From Solicoccozyma terricola (taxonomy: Eukaryota; Basidiomycota; Tremellomycetes; Filobasidiales; Piskurozymaceae), in contig BCLD01000006.1 in the NCBI GenBank assembly GCA_001600875.1, positions 456,300 through 520,299 of the forward strand: 64,000 nt of DNA, in the 5' to 3' direction. Positions 33,537-47,002 of the stretch are shown here, piece after piece. Within the stretch, counting starts at the first letter, position 1; the number at the start of each line of letters is the position of its first letter. The position numbers were made by a program, and so were the translations under genes. The notes below the pieces were generated by a model. That model did not search any database, had not been told where the DNA came from, and worked only from the letters and a program-made list of their open reading frames with translations.

Positions 33537-36500
33537 CTACACCTTCTTCCTCCCCATCAACGATCCGAATCGATACGACATCCTACTCCGTGTAGTTGAA
33601 GCTCGAGTAGAAACCATCGATAATCTTGATTCAGCACCTTGTCTCGATCCAAATTCATCTGCGGGGGTGGCGTTGGAGATGGTGGTGGTGGTGGGGGGGA
33701 GGGGATTATCATCACCACCATTCCCGCCACCACCGCCGTCGCTAGCAGGGTACGGAGTCATCCCTTGATTCGCGCCACCGCCACCACCACCATCCCGAGC
33801 AGTATTTGTTGAATGACTTTTGGTGATGTTCATGTTCGTGTTCGTGTTCGTGTTCGTGGTGGTCGACGAAGTTGTATTCCGACTTGCAACAGGTGAAAGG
33901 TCCGTAAGTAATTTGCTATGACGACGACGATGACCAGCACCACCGCCACCACCACCAGCACCACCGCTACCACCACCACTGCTACCACCACTGCTACCGC
34001 CAACACCACCACCTGGAAGTGGTGGTATTGGTTTTGAAATATTACGGTATTTCCGTCGATAAATTTCTAATTCATTACTTAGACTAGAGTTGGTTTCTAA
34101 TTGATGAGCGAAATTCCGTGAAAAGACTGTGTGTTTTGCGATAAAAGGGGACAAAAAAAACGGAAGGGAAAAGAAGAGGGGGCGAAAGGAGCATGTATAC
34201 ACGGCAATCATGGTCAAATGTGCGCTCGACACCAACACGAAAAACTCCTCTCTCGACAACTCACGTCTAACCAAAGACTCATGATACGATCTCGAGACAC
34301 CATCACCCATCTCGCTGTATCTCTGCAAGATATTCAAAAATCTAGAGGTGTAATCTTGCATTGCTATTTCGAATGACCCATCGATGGGAGTGTGTGATTC
34401 AGTATTGAGTGACTGGTACGATATTGGAAGGGAAGGTGGGGGGGGGGGGGGGGTGTTGTCAGTCGATGTGAGGTTCACGAACGAACGGGACCGCACGGCA
34501 CTCACCCTTTTGTACCGCTCGATGGGTTTCCGATGAGGTAGATCCACAGCACTTTCGATAAGATTAGAGATTGCAAAGTGGCTAAGACGCGAGGGGAATA
34601 CGACGTCAACTTTTGGTTTCCAATCAGAAAGGGTCTGTCTCCCCCTTCCCCTCCCCGGGACTCACTCCCCTGCCGAATTGAAATTCTCCTGTCGGAGACC
34701 AGCATCGATGACAGCAAGGTTCTGAGCTGCCCTTCGAATTTCCTCAATAGCATGCTGTCGATAATCGATATTCTCCACCCGCGATTCAATCACGGGAGAA
34801 ATAGGTAGGATACTCGGCAAGGTGTCCGCAGCTTTTTACAATGACGATCCAATGCACCGAAACGAAAAGTCAGTGATGGCATCCTACCCGGGGGTTACCA
34901 GATTAGGCACGACGGAAGACATACTGTGTACATGGACAAATTCCATCCCTGATACGCCTTGTCGGGTGCACCTGAACGTCTTGACATCATTCGTGAGGTA
35001 ATACGGGTTGAGAGTGGTGGCGAGTTTGATGCAGTCCTTCTCCATATCAGGTATTGCATAGTAAGGCGAGATACGAATGGCGCTCCCGGACTGCTGGTGC
35101 GCGTTAATGTGCGCATCTTGTTCAGTCTCTACGATCACAGGTATACCAGGGTACCTCGTCTCCATTTGAGCGCATCTGTCATTCGAATCTTTGGTCAGCG
35201 GGGAGTTGGCGTCGAGTTTACGCGCAGACGCAAACTGACGTCGATCTCAGCAGGCTCTCAGCCTCGCCACCTTCTATACTCCAGATGTAGTCACATAGTG
35301 TAGCGTTGGGCTCTTCGACGTCGATCAGCGTCTGTAAATTAAAAAACCAAAAAAAAAAAAAAAAACTCTCAGAATCCCATGTAGGTCCCCTTTTCGCTCT
35401 CGTCATCGTCTCTCACCACCCTGTAATACGTAGTCTCCCGAACTGTCGCTCGCGACATCGACGAATACATTAGCGCTTCAAATCCTAGCAGCTCAGCGAT
35501 ATGTCTAAAATTGAACGTGTGGCGCTTGTGATAGTCCACCAGAGCCTGGCAGATCTCTGCGGCGATCTCCCAGTATCGGCATGATTCTGCAGTGTGGCGT
35601 TGAAGTATGAGAGAAGGAAACGAGCGAAATCCGCCACAGCGCTTGGCCACCACTCACCCAACTCCTGTATTGCTTCACGGTACAGTAGTTCTCGCTCTGC
35701 ATCGCCAGTCGCACCGAGAACGGACCATCCGATGCATGAAGCCTTGCGAGCGAGAGACAAAGCGGCCCCGACCCGGTAGCCCGTCCGGAGGAGATGATCA
35801 TGTAGCCGGTCGCACCATCTCGCCTCCAGCTTGGTCTGGCCATGCCGCTTGGTGTAGTCCATCATTGAGAGCGCGAGGAGACCATATTCGTGAGGAGCCA
35901 AATTAGCTTCGCCCGATCTCAGCATGAGACTGAGGTAGCCTTCCAAGATGTCCAAGAGGTCGCACAGGCCACGACGATATGCATCATCGCCTGTCATCGG
36001 TAGGTCTCGCAGTTTTTCCAGAAAGATGAATTTAGGCAGCTGCGCCTTGGGATTTGGTCGATCGAGCTGCAGGTAGAAATAGCTATCAGCCTGACAATTC
36101 CATGAATGATATAGCACCAACATACCTCTCGGTCCAACAGTTCTGCCAGATAGATCGTAATATCTGTGAACCTACGCTCCTTCTTCCACTCCAACCTTAG
36201 CAGCCCGTTCAGGAGAATTACCAGCGATGGCATCGTGTCAGTACTGAGCATGCAGGTTTCAATGACTGATCGTAACGCCTCCCCGCATTGGGCTGCACCT
36301 AGATCCTCGGGCTGGCAGGACTGTAGTTGGGTAACCAACGCAGCAACCTCGCCTCCAAGACGGCTCCATATGCGCCAAGTTGAGGTCCTGGCTAGCTTGG
36401 GCGAACTTCGAAGCATCGCAGCGTTCTCTTCTCGAACAATCAGCAGCGTCGTACTCAGACACCCGCACCAGAGCTCCCGCGAACTTTCAACGTCCTCCCA

Positions 36501-39500
36501 TTGGTAAGTATCCATAAACGATGACCGGGCTGCCGATATCAGGGACAGCATCGCTCGGCAGGCCATCCCGCGTAGGCTTCTCCAAGTCGGAGGCACCCCG
36601 AGCTGAGCGAACAGCCCACTACCAAATTGAAGGGCATCGATGATCATTCGTATCGCGAGACCTTCGCTGTGTACTTCCCGGTACTCTATGAGGTAGCTTT
36701 CCAGTCTATCCAAAGGACAGCTGACAAGAAGCCCCAGAATCAATGCAGCGCATTCTCCTGCGATGGGATTCCTCGTAGCGAAACCTGCTAACGCTTCGCC
36801 ATGTTCTATATTCCCCATCAGGTCCGTGCGAGGACTGGTCGGGAAGACTGCTAGTGTTTTGCTGCCTGCAGTGTCGGGTTGGATGTAGGGCTGGACGCTG
36901 GCGAGGATGTGATAGCTTGTCACTATATGAGGCAACAACGCGCTCAGCACGTATTCGAGGTTGTCCTGATCTTGTACGAGATCCTCATTCGATTTTGCGT
37001 CACGAATCGTCGCAAACAGAACGTGTGAGATAGCAGCGGCAGTGCTGAGCGCTAAGCGGGCAGTTACAAGCCTTGTGGCGATAGAGCTTCGTGACTCCAC
37101 GGACGAATCCCACAACAAATGAGCTCGAATTATCCGGCACAGAGTGGGTAACAAGACGGACCTCAGCTCCGAGTCCTTGAAGTGACTGCCAAGCACAACG
37201 TCCTTGAGGAGGAAGACAAGCTTCGCCTGACTTGCTTTCGAAGGCGTTGCATCATAATTGGTGAGATCCGCGAAAGCGATCAACATCTCGCCAATCTCAG
37301 CTCGCGTGTATATTGTCGAAAGGACGGTCGAAAGTTGTCCGAATTGCTGAATCAGAATGATGCGTGATCCCAACGTTCGTGCCGGATCCAAAGTCTTGAA
37401 GATGCTAGGTAGGTCGTTGTTGATGAGCCCGCGGATCTCCGAATCCAGTTGGGATTCCAAATGCTCACCCAGCATACCGGTGCTGGTTGAGCGGATTGGT
37501 TGACGTGAAGCTATGACAAAGCGGAGAAGTCCACTCAGATGCTTAGCTGTCTGTCGGTAGTCAAGGTGATCTGGAGACGAAATGATTCGACGGATCGCCT
37601 TGATCAGTGGGAGGCCCGTCGCTGACCAGCTGAAATTCTCCAGATATGCCGCAAGCAGGTCGGCCCGTAACAAAAACCGGCGATCGTGTAGGGCGTCCAG
37701 AATGGCAATCAGCGCCTTGGCGACGCCATCCTGCACAGTCTCCGGTGTCTCCGAAGTCTGGTTCGATGTTAGGATTGCAAAGGTGGCGTCCAACAATGCT
37801 GGTAAATGCTTGACTATTTCCAAAGGTGGGACAAAGGTCAATAAGTGGAGCGTTTCCATTGGCTTGTCGTCTTCAATTTCCCCAAGCTCTCTTCGCCGCG
37901 CCAAGGTCAAGACGATGGGGTTGGAAGTCCTTGCGCTGATGTTCTGCACACGCACAGAGATTACATCTTGTCCACTTGGCTTGATCGCAAACGAACCGTT
38001 CGGAGCAGTCTGAAGATAGCGCATAGCCTCTACTTCCGATGCTGCGTAAGGCTGAATGATCAGGTTATAAGCGCCGTCGGCGTGAACTGCGAGTTGATCC
38101 GAGTTGAGAGGTAGATGTGCCGTTCCTATAGGACGGGGTGTCGCACCATCCGGACTGACCTCGCAGATAGTCAGCAGTGCGTGACATGGCTCATCCGGTA
38201 TTGCGAGTCTGATCATTTCTGCCAGCAGAGGGTGCAAATCCCGACGAAGTACGACACATCGGGCTTCAGCAACATCTGGAGTGGGTGCGCTGCCGCCCAG
38301 CTGAATGACGGCCAGCCTTGCGCCAGAGGTGTTGCTTCTGACCTCCATTCGTAGTTCGACGGATGACCGGAGAGAAGTCGATATTTGCTTACCGACAGCA
38401 CCGTCCAACGTGCACTTCCAGACCTTGAGATAGATGTCATTGCGGAAGTGCATTGTGACGTCGTATTGGTTGAGTGGATTGCTCAGCGGGATTGAATGGG
38501 AATTGACTTGGTCGTCGGTCGGCTGCAACTCCGCGGATATGACAACTCCCTCGACCCTATGGTTCGAAAGGCTGATCAGCGAGGCTAACAAGTTGATGTT
38601 AGTCATCGCCACTCACTCGTTTGATGTCATCAAATTATCCCATCGATTTGACAGAAGCTCATTCGGTACGGTCGCCCAAGAACTGTCATCTTTCGGTGCA
38701 TAGACCTTCAGACTAAAATCTTTCGAGCCATCACTCTGCGCTCGCAGCCGATCAATGGCCAGAGCTGCATAACCCAACGGTGTCCGAACACGATCATCGG
38801 GTGGCTCGAGCTTGACCCATTCAGTTGACGATTCTAAGAGAGGAGATTTTTGGAGTTGCAGCTCCAGTGTCCTATGGTGGCCACCAACCAGGTTGTTCAG
38901 CTTGGAGGGCGTGCGAAGTATCGTACTAGTTTCTGGGGTTTTGATGTCCTCCCTACTGAGACCTAACCGTTGCCCCTTTCTCACCAGTCTTACAATGAGA
39001 AAGCAGGAAGAATCGAGATCCGAAAGACCGCGGAAGATCGTACGCATCCTCGTGTCTGGTGGCAACCCCACAGGAATGCCTCGGTCTAACTCAATGCGGT
39101 ATTCTTCCGTCAGGTAGCTCTGGGAAGACCCCTGATAGATGCTGCAGAATATCTCGACGGTGTCTCCGCTAGGCACCTTGACCATGAGAGTCTTGATCTC
39201 GACGAGGATTTGATCCGCTGTATCGGCTACATACGTTTCTATTTGTCCCAATTTAGCATCTCTTTTGGGAGAGGTGGGAACATGATTGGTTTCCAGCGAT
39301 ATCACGCTATCCAATCTCGCATTGGTCAGAGGTGCATTGGCGTAAACAGACTGACAGAATTTGAAACTCCATATCAGCAGCATACAATGGCTCATGCATC
39401 CTGACCTCCCCACTCACCGCAACCTGCAAAGCGTATAGCTGTACCCCTGACATTATGAAAAACTCATCGTCCAGATCGCACTCTACCACCGCAAGCTTTC

Positions 39501-40542
39501 CACTCTTGGGATCGCGGACTACGATATCCAGACCTTGAGTTACGCAACCCTTGTTAACAGTAAATATCACTTCCCTCCGCAGCGCCTCCTCTTCATGCCG
39601 CGTCAACACATTTGCTATCATCTGCTGACGAGCAGTATGTAACGCCTTTATCGATTTTGACACCGAGTCGAACAGCTTGTATTTTCTTTCCACAAGATAA
39701 GCAGGTAATCGATCATACCAATCCCGAATCGTATAACCAATCTCATTGACCAGATGATCTGAATCACGGGATTGCGCCGCCAAGTTCGGAAGCGGTGGTG
39801 GTAGTTTTGATATTCCGTTCGGCGTTCCACTGTGGACGACCGCCTGTTTTACAGATTCTCTAGATTCCTCATCTATTTCATCCTCTTCTTCCAAAACGGG
39901 TTCCATGGCTGGTGATCTCGTGGTGCCATGCGTGCTCGCCGCAGCGCTAGACTGCTCAAAGACATCATGGAGGATGCCTTGCGTATCTTGAGATCGTGAT
40001 TGAATGCATAGGATGGACGAAGGAAAGATGCCGAGGTAGACAAGTGGCTCGGTGGTGGCTTCCGGAGAGGACGAAGCCTCCACGGTGGCAGAAACGTTGA
40101 TATGTGGGAGGACGTAGCTGTTTGGCGGATGAGTGGCATGAGTGGCATGAGCTTGTTTGAAATTTCGCCAAGCGATGCTTATCGCCTGCTCACCCTCGGT
40201 ACCACTCTACATCATCGTCCGACCTACATGTCTCGAACGCATAAACCTCGTCACCTACCAACACCTCCTGCTCAAAAACGTTCCCAACGGCTCCATCACC
40301 TCCATTCGACCTCAAACTAGACACATTGCTGTCTCGACTCCAAGAATAGCGATTATTGCGAGCAGATACCGACGTACTAGCTAAATTCACCGCAGATGGA
40401 CGATAGTTGGCTGTCGCGATGCCGTAATAGATCTCCGGGAGAGGTAGCCACCGATTCCTGGGAAAAAAGGGACTGATTGATGAGCTGGGGTCTCGGTCAG
40501 AGGACCAGGAGACGTCGCAGTTTAGCTAACTCACGAAGTCAT
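33537..40542 (-). CDS. DCK1: DOCK-family guanine nucleotide exchange factor (SH3-DHR1-DHR2)
   Basis: Predicted activator of Rho-family GTPases (Rac/Cdc42 type) acting at membranes in polarity signalling. Thirteen exons: 40542-40535, 40457-40194, 40117-39418, 39350-38617, 38571-36126, 36066-35658, 35586-35417, 35331-35240, 35175-34888, 34812-34666, 34581-34506, 34412-34265, 34126-33537; 2023 residues. An N-terminal SH3 domain (VLVGDEVYAFETCRSD ... WYRGYVL ... YLGIFPSSIL) is followed by helical sequence and a DHR1/C2-like region (LSNHRVEGVVISAELQ, SVELRMEVRSNTSGARLAV). A long alpha-solenoid comes next, then DHR2 (CRYWEIAAEICQALVDYHK, FEALMYSSMSRATVRETTYYRV, ISPYYAIPDMEKDC, FEIAMQDYTSRFLNIL). 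The C-terminus is Gly/Ser/Asn low complexity. The first exon is only 8 nt (MTS minus one base). It is divergent from MRI1. Confidence 0.88.
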
Positions 40543-40790
40543 CCTTTTTCGACCTTTCACCGACTGGGGGGCAGGATATCTGGCATGCTCTTTGCCGATG
40601 AATGTGGTGACGATCTGAACACCCGTCTCCTTAAGAGGAGCACCCTGACCTGACGCGGAGGGAGGGCAGCTTGACACGATCAGTGGGGACTCTGGCAACA
40701 GCGATCACCGGGCTAATAACCCCGAGATATCACCCAGAATTTGGGAATGGACATGCACGTGTTGCACTTAGATCGACCAACACACAACCC

Positions 40791-42586
40791 ATGTCGCAGG
40801 CTCCTCCCTTCTCAAGCACTACTGCCACCCATCCCCTGGACTCTGCAATCATGGCTGCGTCTCCCAAAATGATGACCTCGCTCCGAGTGGCTGAAGATGG
40901 CAGCATCGAAATCATAGACCAGCTGCTTTTACCGTGAGTCTTGCAGAGCCAAAGTCTTCCTCGATGTACCTGAACAAAATTCAACTGTCAACTGCAATTG
41001 CGCAGCCATGTCATTCAGTGGGTACCAGTCAAGTCTATAGAGGATGCATTCGATGCTATCAAGGAAATGAAGGTGAGAAGTTGCCCTGCCCCGTAAGCTC
41101 ATACAGACGCTCATCACCTACATCCATCAGATCCGAGGAGCACCAGCCATCGCCTCTCTTGCTGCCCTCACCGTCTCACTTCTCCTCCGTCAAAAGCTCG
41201 CTGGTGCCTCCGAAGTTCCTTCTGCCACCGCCACTGCGTACGCCGTGCCATCTCTCACCTCAACAGAAGCAGTGTCGTCCTGGCTCTTCCCTGCACTAGA
41301 CTATCTTCAGTCATCCCGACCGACAGCTGTCAACCTCGGTGAAGCAATGTCTCGAATCCGGAAGACTGCTAAAACATTCACCACCTCATCGAGTGGAGAA
41401 TCAGCTGCCAAAGAGCTGGCGCAAAATGTCGTAGACACTTGTCAAGCTGTTCATGCCAATGATCTGGAGAGGAACAAGGAAATGAGTAGATTGGGTGCGG
41501 ATTGGTTGTTCCAGAGGAGAAAGGGTGGAGAGTCTCAGAAGAAGCTAAGGGTAATGACTGTGAGTAGGCAGCTACTTTCGCCGTTGTGCCAAGTTCTATA
41601 TCTGACGTAACCTCCCAACGTGACCAGGTCTGCAACACCGGCAGTCTAGCAACCTCGGGCTACGGGACAGCTCTCGGGGTCATTACCTCACTTTTCGAGA
41701 CCGGTCGATTGGAGCGAGCATACTACACTCAGTCAACGCGTACGTTCATCCATCACCAAGTATGGCTGTGTCAACAGTTGACATCTTATCCTACGTATCA
41801 GCATATCACCAAGGTTCCCGTCTCACTTCGCTTGAATTATCAACTCTTCAAGCTCCTGCATGCATGATCTGTGCGTTTATCAACCAACGCTCGAGATCAT
41901 CCGAGTTGCTGATCGACATCCACTTCGCAGGTGATACCATGGTCGGATCTCTCTTTCAACATGAGCAGATAGACGCTGTAATCGTCGGTGCAGATAGAGT
42001 TGTAAAGAATGGTGATACAGCGAACAAGGTGGGTCTTTTCCAAGGCACAGCTGGAGATTCGTGTTCCTCATGCAGTTCCGACAACAGATTGGGACTTATC
42101 AAGCTGCTGTCCTCGCCAAACGACACGGAATTCCATTTATGGTCGTTGCACCGGTGACGACTCTCGATTTGTCAATCGAGACTGGTGCTGGGTGAGTCGG
42201 CATGATGAGTTAGTTGCATTGGCTGGTCTAGTTGAAATCTAAAAGTCCCGTGATTGTCTTAATAGAATCCACATTGAGCAACGTCCACCTGTAGAGGCCA
42301 CGTTGGTCCGCGGTCTAGTCAAGGGCACGACTGACCAGCAGGCTGTTGTGCAAGTTACTCCGAACGGTATTGGATCTGACGAGGGCAAGCAATGGCAGCA
42401 GGTGAGTATTGGTCTGTCATGATGTCATGGGTTCGACTTCTAATCGTGCGGACGCTCCCCGGCCAGGTGTACAACCCGTCATTCGACGTGACACCCGCCG
42501 AGCTCATCTCATGTGTGGTTACTGAAAAGGGCGTAGCTGCCAACGAGGATGGCAGAGATGCTATAGACTTGTCGTCGGTGCTGTAG
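40791..42586 (+). CDS. MRI1: Methylthioribose-1-phosphate isomerase
   Basis: Methionine-salvage enzyme converting 5-methylthioribose-1-phosphate to methylthioribulose-1-phosphate. Nine exons: 40791-40933, 41006-41072, 41131-41559, 41628-41739, 41802-41870, 41931-42028, 42088-42191, 42266-42401, 42467-42586; 425 residues. The family motifs are present: [32 protein letters not shown] with the active-site Cys, [44 protein letters not shown] with the catalytic Asp, and [22 protein letters not shown]. An alternative start is the internal Met of IMAASPKMM (40851). The related eIF2B subunits are excluded by the Cys/Asp pair and overall length. Confidence 0.95.
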
Positions 42587-42941
42587 CTGTAGATGACGAT
42601 ACACATGCGACCACGTGAAAGACGCGCTTGTGGGTTTCGGTCCGCGCCAGCGAGTGCAATAGGATGGGACGAGGCGAAGTTGGATTGGGTGATGATACCA
42701 TCCAGCTTGACATCGCACAGCATCGCATAACAATCAGGGTCATTCAGTGTTAGGACCAGTTGATATATCGGAACGTTACAGCCAGTCTCGCATATCGATC
42801 TTGGAACGCCCTCAGGTCGCATCCAAAGCTTGTCCTCTGAGCAGGCTAAATTCCCGAGGCAAATAATCGACTGGCGGCATTGGTCACAAACAGGTCCTCG
42901 ATCAGTCCACTTCGTTTATATCTTATCTTCTCATCGCCATC
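42587..42941. other. Spacer: MRI1 3' end and ERG9 promoter
   Basis: About 355 bp, tandem. I saw no clear sterol regulatory element by eye, and no gene. Confidence 0.45.
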
Positions 42942-44902
42942 ATGGGCGCAGGAGCTTACCTTTTGCTGAGTGAGTTGAAACGGTCGTGCGTCGCGAAAAG
43001 TTTCTCGCAGTGCTAAAGGTTTCATCTGCTTCCTTCCTCTTCAACAGTGGTCACCCATCCAGTGAGCCGCACAATCCAGCGCACGTTCAGAAAGGTGTTT
43101 CCCTTAACAATCTTGCCTCGCTCGTTCATCACAGACCGAATTCAAAGCGCTCGTTAACCACTGGGTATGGCATGATACTCGAGATATCGCCGATCCGAAG
43201 AATGTAGCTGCAACTGGATGGGACAGGGAATCGATGAGAGAATGTTGGAATCTATTGGATCAAACGAGTAGGAGTTTCTCAATGGTGATCAAAGAGCTAG
43301 ATGATGAGTTGGCGAGAGTAGTGAGTAACCATGATGGTTTTCGTGGTGGATGTATGTGCCTGAGATCTCACACACATATCCCATTATCAGGTTTGCATTT
43401 TCTACCTTGTCCTGCGTGCCTTGGATACTGTCGAGGACGACATGACGATCTCGAATGACGTCAAACTCCCTCTCCTCACCGCTTTCTATGAAAAGTTGGA
43501 CGAGCCTCAGTGGACGTTCAATGGCAGCGGGGAGAATGAGAAGGATAGGGACGTATTGGTCAAATTCAACTTGATCATCGACGAGTTTCAGAGATTGGAG
43601 CCTGGGTAAGCGGGAAAATCTGTTGGGCGTGTTGTCCTGTACGATGCTGCGGGCTGATACCTACTCCCTTCGTCGACGCTTCTAGCTACCAGCAAGTCAT
43701 TCGCTCCGTCTGCCAGAAGATGGGACGCGGCATGGCTTCCTTCGCTGCCCTCTCCACTCCATCTCAGCCGGTCGCTGAAATCCAATCCATCTCCGACTAC
43801 GACCTCTATTGCCACTACGTTGCCGGTCTCGTCGGTGAAGGCTTATCCGGCCTCTTCTCCGCTTCCACTAAAGAGCGCGCCTTCATCAAAGATCAACTCA
43901 CCTTATCGAACCACATGGGTCTCCTCCTTCAAAAGACCAACATCCTCCGTGATTTCAGAGAAGACGTCGATGAAGGTCGTGGATTCTGGCCTCGTGCTAT
44001 CTGGGGCAAATACGGCTTCGACCAAATGGGTGATCTGCGTGATCCTGCAAGGGAACAAGAGGCGCTTTGGGCGTTGAGCGAGATGACACTTGATGCGTTA
44101 CGTCATTGCACACCGGCACTAGACTACCTGTGCTTGCTCAAGTGTCAGAGTGTGTTCAACTTTGTGGCTATTCCAGCAGTGATGGCGATCGCTACACTGG
44201 AAAGGTGTTTCATGAACAAGGATGTGTTGAAGAAGAATGTCAAGATCAGGAAGGGAGAGGCTGTAAAGGTGAAAACGGGTTTGGATTTCGGTGTGCTTCG
44301 GCGGAAGTATCTGACACTGACTGTTATGCGCTTCCTCTAGCTCATGCATCTCGCTGTCAATCCACGAGACGTCGCTTACTGCTTCCTCAAGTACTCTCGT
44401 CTCATACATGCCAAAGTCTCAGTACACGATCCCAACTTTGTCAAGCTTTCCATCGCCTGTGGGAAGGTGAGAGAATTGTGTCTCGTTCTCTCACCCTAGA
44501 AGTTACATCTCAAACCCCTTTTCCTGAATACAGATCGAACAATGGTGCGAACACCAATACCCCTCATACGTCTCTATCGGTGGTACCGCCGGCAAAGTCG
44601 AGACCAAAATCTCACAATCCGGTGAAGACGCTCGTGTCCGCCTTTACCTTGCCATCCAAGAAGAACAACGATCAAAGGCGGCGATGGTCAAGACTCAAGC
44701 TACATTGGACAGCTTGCGAGCAAGAGGACTCATCAAGCCCTCTCCTGATGGAAAGGAATTGACAGCAAAGGACTTGGTGCAACCTGAAGTGAAGGATTCT
44801 GTACCGTGGATGCTGATGGCTGGAACCATCTTTGGGATGTTGGCCGTCTTTGGAGTGTTGGGTGGAATCTTGGTCTATGTTGTAATGAAGTATTCCGATT
44901 GA
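42942..44902 (+). CDS. ERG9: Squalene synthase (farnesyl-diphosphate farnesyltransferase)
   Basis: Condenses two farnesyl diphosphates to squalene at the ER membrane, the first committed step of ergosterol synthesis. Seven exons: 42942-42969, 43048-43094, 43135-43320, 43391-43605, 43686-44268, 44341-44466, 44534-44902; 517 residues. Motifs: SRSFSMVIKELDDELA, the first Asp-rich motif YLVLRALDTVEDDM, YCHYVAGLVGEGLSGLF, and the second Asp-rich motif KTNILRDFREDVDEGRGFWP. A C-terminal hydrophobic anchor follows (WMLMAGTIFGMLAVFGVLGG) and the protein ends VMKYSD. Exon 1 codes for MGAGAYLLL plus one base, then THPVSRTIQRTF, as in other fungal enzymes. Confidence 0.97.
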
Positions 44903-45569
44903 TAGGAGGGCGGGTAGACGAGGACGGAGATGATCTTGGAGTAATGACATGCCTTGTTCATATCGATAGACCGTAGGCAGTTACAATTGACCTCCCACTA
45001 GTGAAGAGGGTAGGTTGCACTCTGCATACGGATTCTGTGTTCGCGTGTTCATGAGTAAGGTCTTGGAGGATGAATATACATGCATCGATCATGGCTCGCG
45101 CCGCTCTCGGCAGGTAGGAGGATGAAAATATGTTTTCCGCCGGCTAATTAGCAGAGGATTGAGAATGGCAGTCTTGGATGATATTTACTGGAGCTTGTCT
45201 CTTCGTGTAACAGTCAGGTGAATATCAATAACCAGGAGGGAGGGTGATTCAGTTTGAGGAGTGTTTTGGTGGGCTAGATGGGTTCAGGGTCGAAGAAGAG
45301 AGTTTTTTTTCGTATTCTGGCAGTTGCTCGAGCGGGAATATGATCAGGCCATTCGTTCTGTTTGGCGTACCTACGAGCGTCGCGTGATTCCATCATGAGT
45401 CCACTGCACCGATCCCCCCTAGTCCCCCACGGTCCATCCGCTGATTGTTTCCTCCTATTTTGCGAACCAAATATATCAAAGAATGATAATAATACAATAC
45501 CCCGGTCCATCCCTCGGACCCAAGGCCAATAAATCAATACGAATTCCTCCCATCCACTAACCCCCTTAC
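44903..45569. other. Convergent 3' spacer, ERG9/GAR1
   Basis: About 670 bp between convergent ends. No convincing gene or repeat. Confidence 0.5.
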
Positions 45570-46608
45570 TCATTGACCCCGTCCACGACCTCCGTAACCA
45601 CCGCCGCCACCGCCGCCACCACGAGAGAAACCACCACCTCTTGGTGCGCCTCGACCACCACCACCGAAGGATCCGCGTGATGCACCCCCGAATGAGGAGC
45701 CACCACGACCGCCACCGCGAGCGACGAAGCCACCTGAGGAGATGGAGACATGGGGGGAAGGAGAGGAGAAGAGGGGGAAGGAAAGAGGGGTAGAAAAACC
45801 GTGTCAGCGGTGTGTGTCGAGCATCTCATGTGCTTGGGAAAACCCCAGGAAAAGCACCCACCTCTTGCACCACCACGACCACCTGCTCCACCTCGTGGTC
45901 CACCTCGACCTCCTGGTGCACCTCTACCACGAGGACCACCACGACCACCTGCTGCTGCTCCTCGTCCCTTCTCTGTAGGGTTGAATTTGAGTCAGCTCCC
46001 CGAATGTGGTGTGTCCGCCGTCGGGAACACCTGCCCTGCTACTCACTCTTCACTTCACCACCTGCTACTTTTGGTTTCGGTAAGAACCTTTCGATAGGTA
46101 ACAACTTGTCACCACCGATATAAACTTTATCGTCTTTTTTGAAGCTAGTAGCTACCATTCCATCTTGCATTTTGACTGTGAAGTAGACTTCATTGATTGG
46201 ACCTAGGATTTCATCGACTTTACCGATTTGAGTCTTGTTGGCTAGGTAGATTGGAGCGTTGAAGTATGGGACTTTGGATGGCATAGATGAGGAACAGAGC
46301 ATTTCTGATTCTACTGCGTGTTGGAATGATCCCAGTTCTTTGAGTGAGAGAAGAACGTCGAGTCGGAGTTGTGATATCAGTTAACTGCCAAAATGGGTCT
46401 ACGATCGACCCCTCCAAAAAAGAAAAGACTCACCCAATACGGTCTCTGGAGGTCCGAAATCCCTCTGTCCGAATCCACCACGTCCACCACCCCTTGATCC
46501 ACCAAATCCACCACCACGACCTCCTCTATCACCACCTCGTGAGAAACCACCACCACCACCTCCGCGACCACCTCGATCTCCTCCTCTGAATCCACCTCGA
46601 CCTGACAT
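45570..46608 (-). CDS. GAR1: H/ACA snoRNP protein Gar1
   Basis: Core protein of H/ACA ribonucleoproteins that guide rRNA pseudouridylation in the nucleolus. Four exons: 46608-46434, 46337-46047, 45972-45862, 45733-45570; 246 residues. The architecture is classic: an N-terminal GAR domain ([15 protein letters not shown]), a conserved central beta-barrel ([58 protein letters not shown]), then a long C-terminal GAR domain (repeated [10 protein letters not shown] units, [10 protein letters not shown]). Its promoter is shared head-to-head with SDH1. Confidence 0.97.
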
Positions 46609-47002
46609 TGTAAGTGTGAGTGAGTGTGTGTGTGTGTGTGTGTTTAAAATGGGCGTGGTTGTCGAAGAAGAGGGATCAACACAGGGTTCAACGAGAGGGA
46701 TGGTATGGACCTGTCCCGAGCGAAAGTTTCTCAGGTGGGGGATGTCCGTGGAGAGGTGCGGGGGGCAGGGGGTGGGGGATGTCCGTGGCCTCTCTGATGT
46801 CCGTGTCTCCCGATGTCCGTCCCTATCGGTTCTCTTCGGACGCGGTCTGTTCCGCGGGATTGCTTGCGCCGTGGTCAACGTTGAGATCGAAACGGCGTAG
46901 AGTTGATTCGACGAGCCAGGTCGGGTCGAAGTATCAGTCTCATCGACATCCCGGAGCAGCGTCCTCATCGCCTACCACCATCTACTCATACACACCGCCA
47001 CC
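46609..47002. other. Divergent promoter region, GAR1/SDH1
   Basis: About 394 bp. It starts with a (TG)n stretch at 46619-46642, and the phrase GATGTCCGTG occurs three times (46741, 46779, 46797). No gene. Confidence 0.5.

Noticed and set aside
11730..44902. Sterol gene cluster linking DSC3 and ERG9
   Set aside because: The two genes are 30 kb apart with many unrelated genes between them and no shared promoter motif seen.
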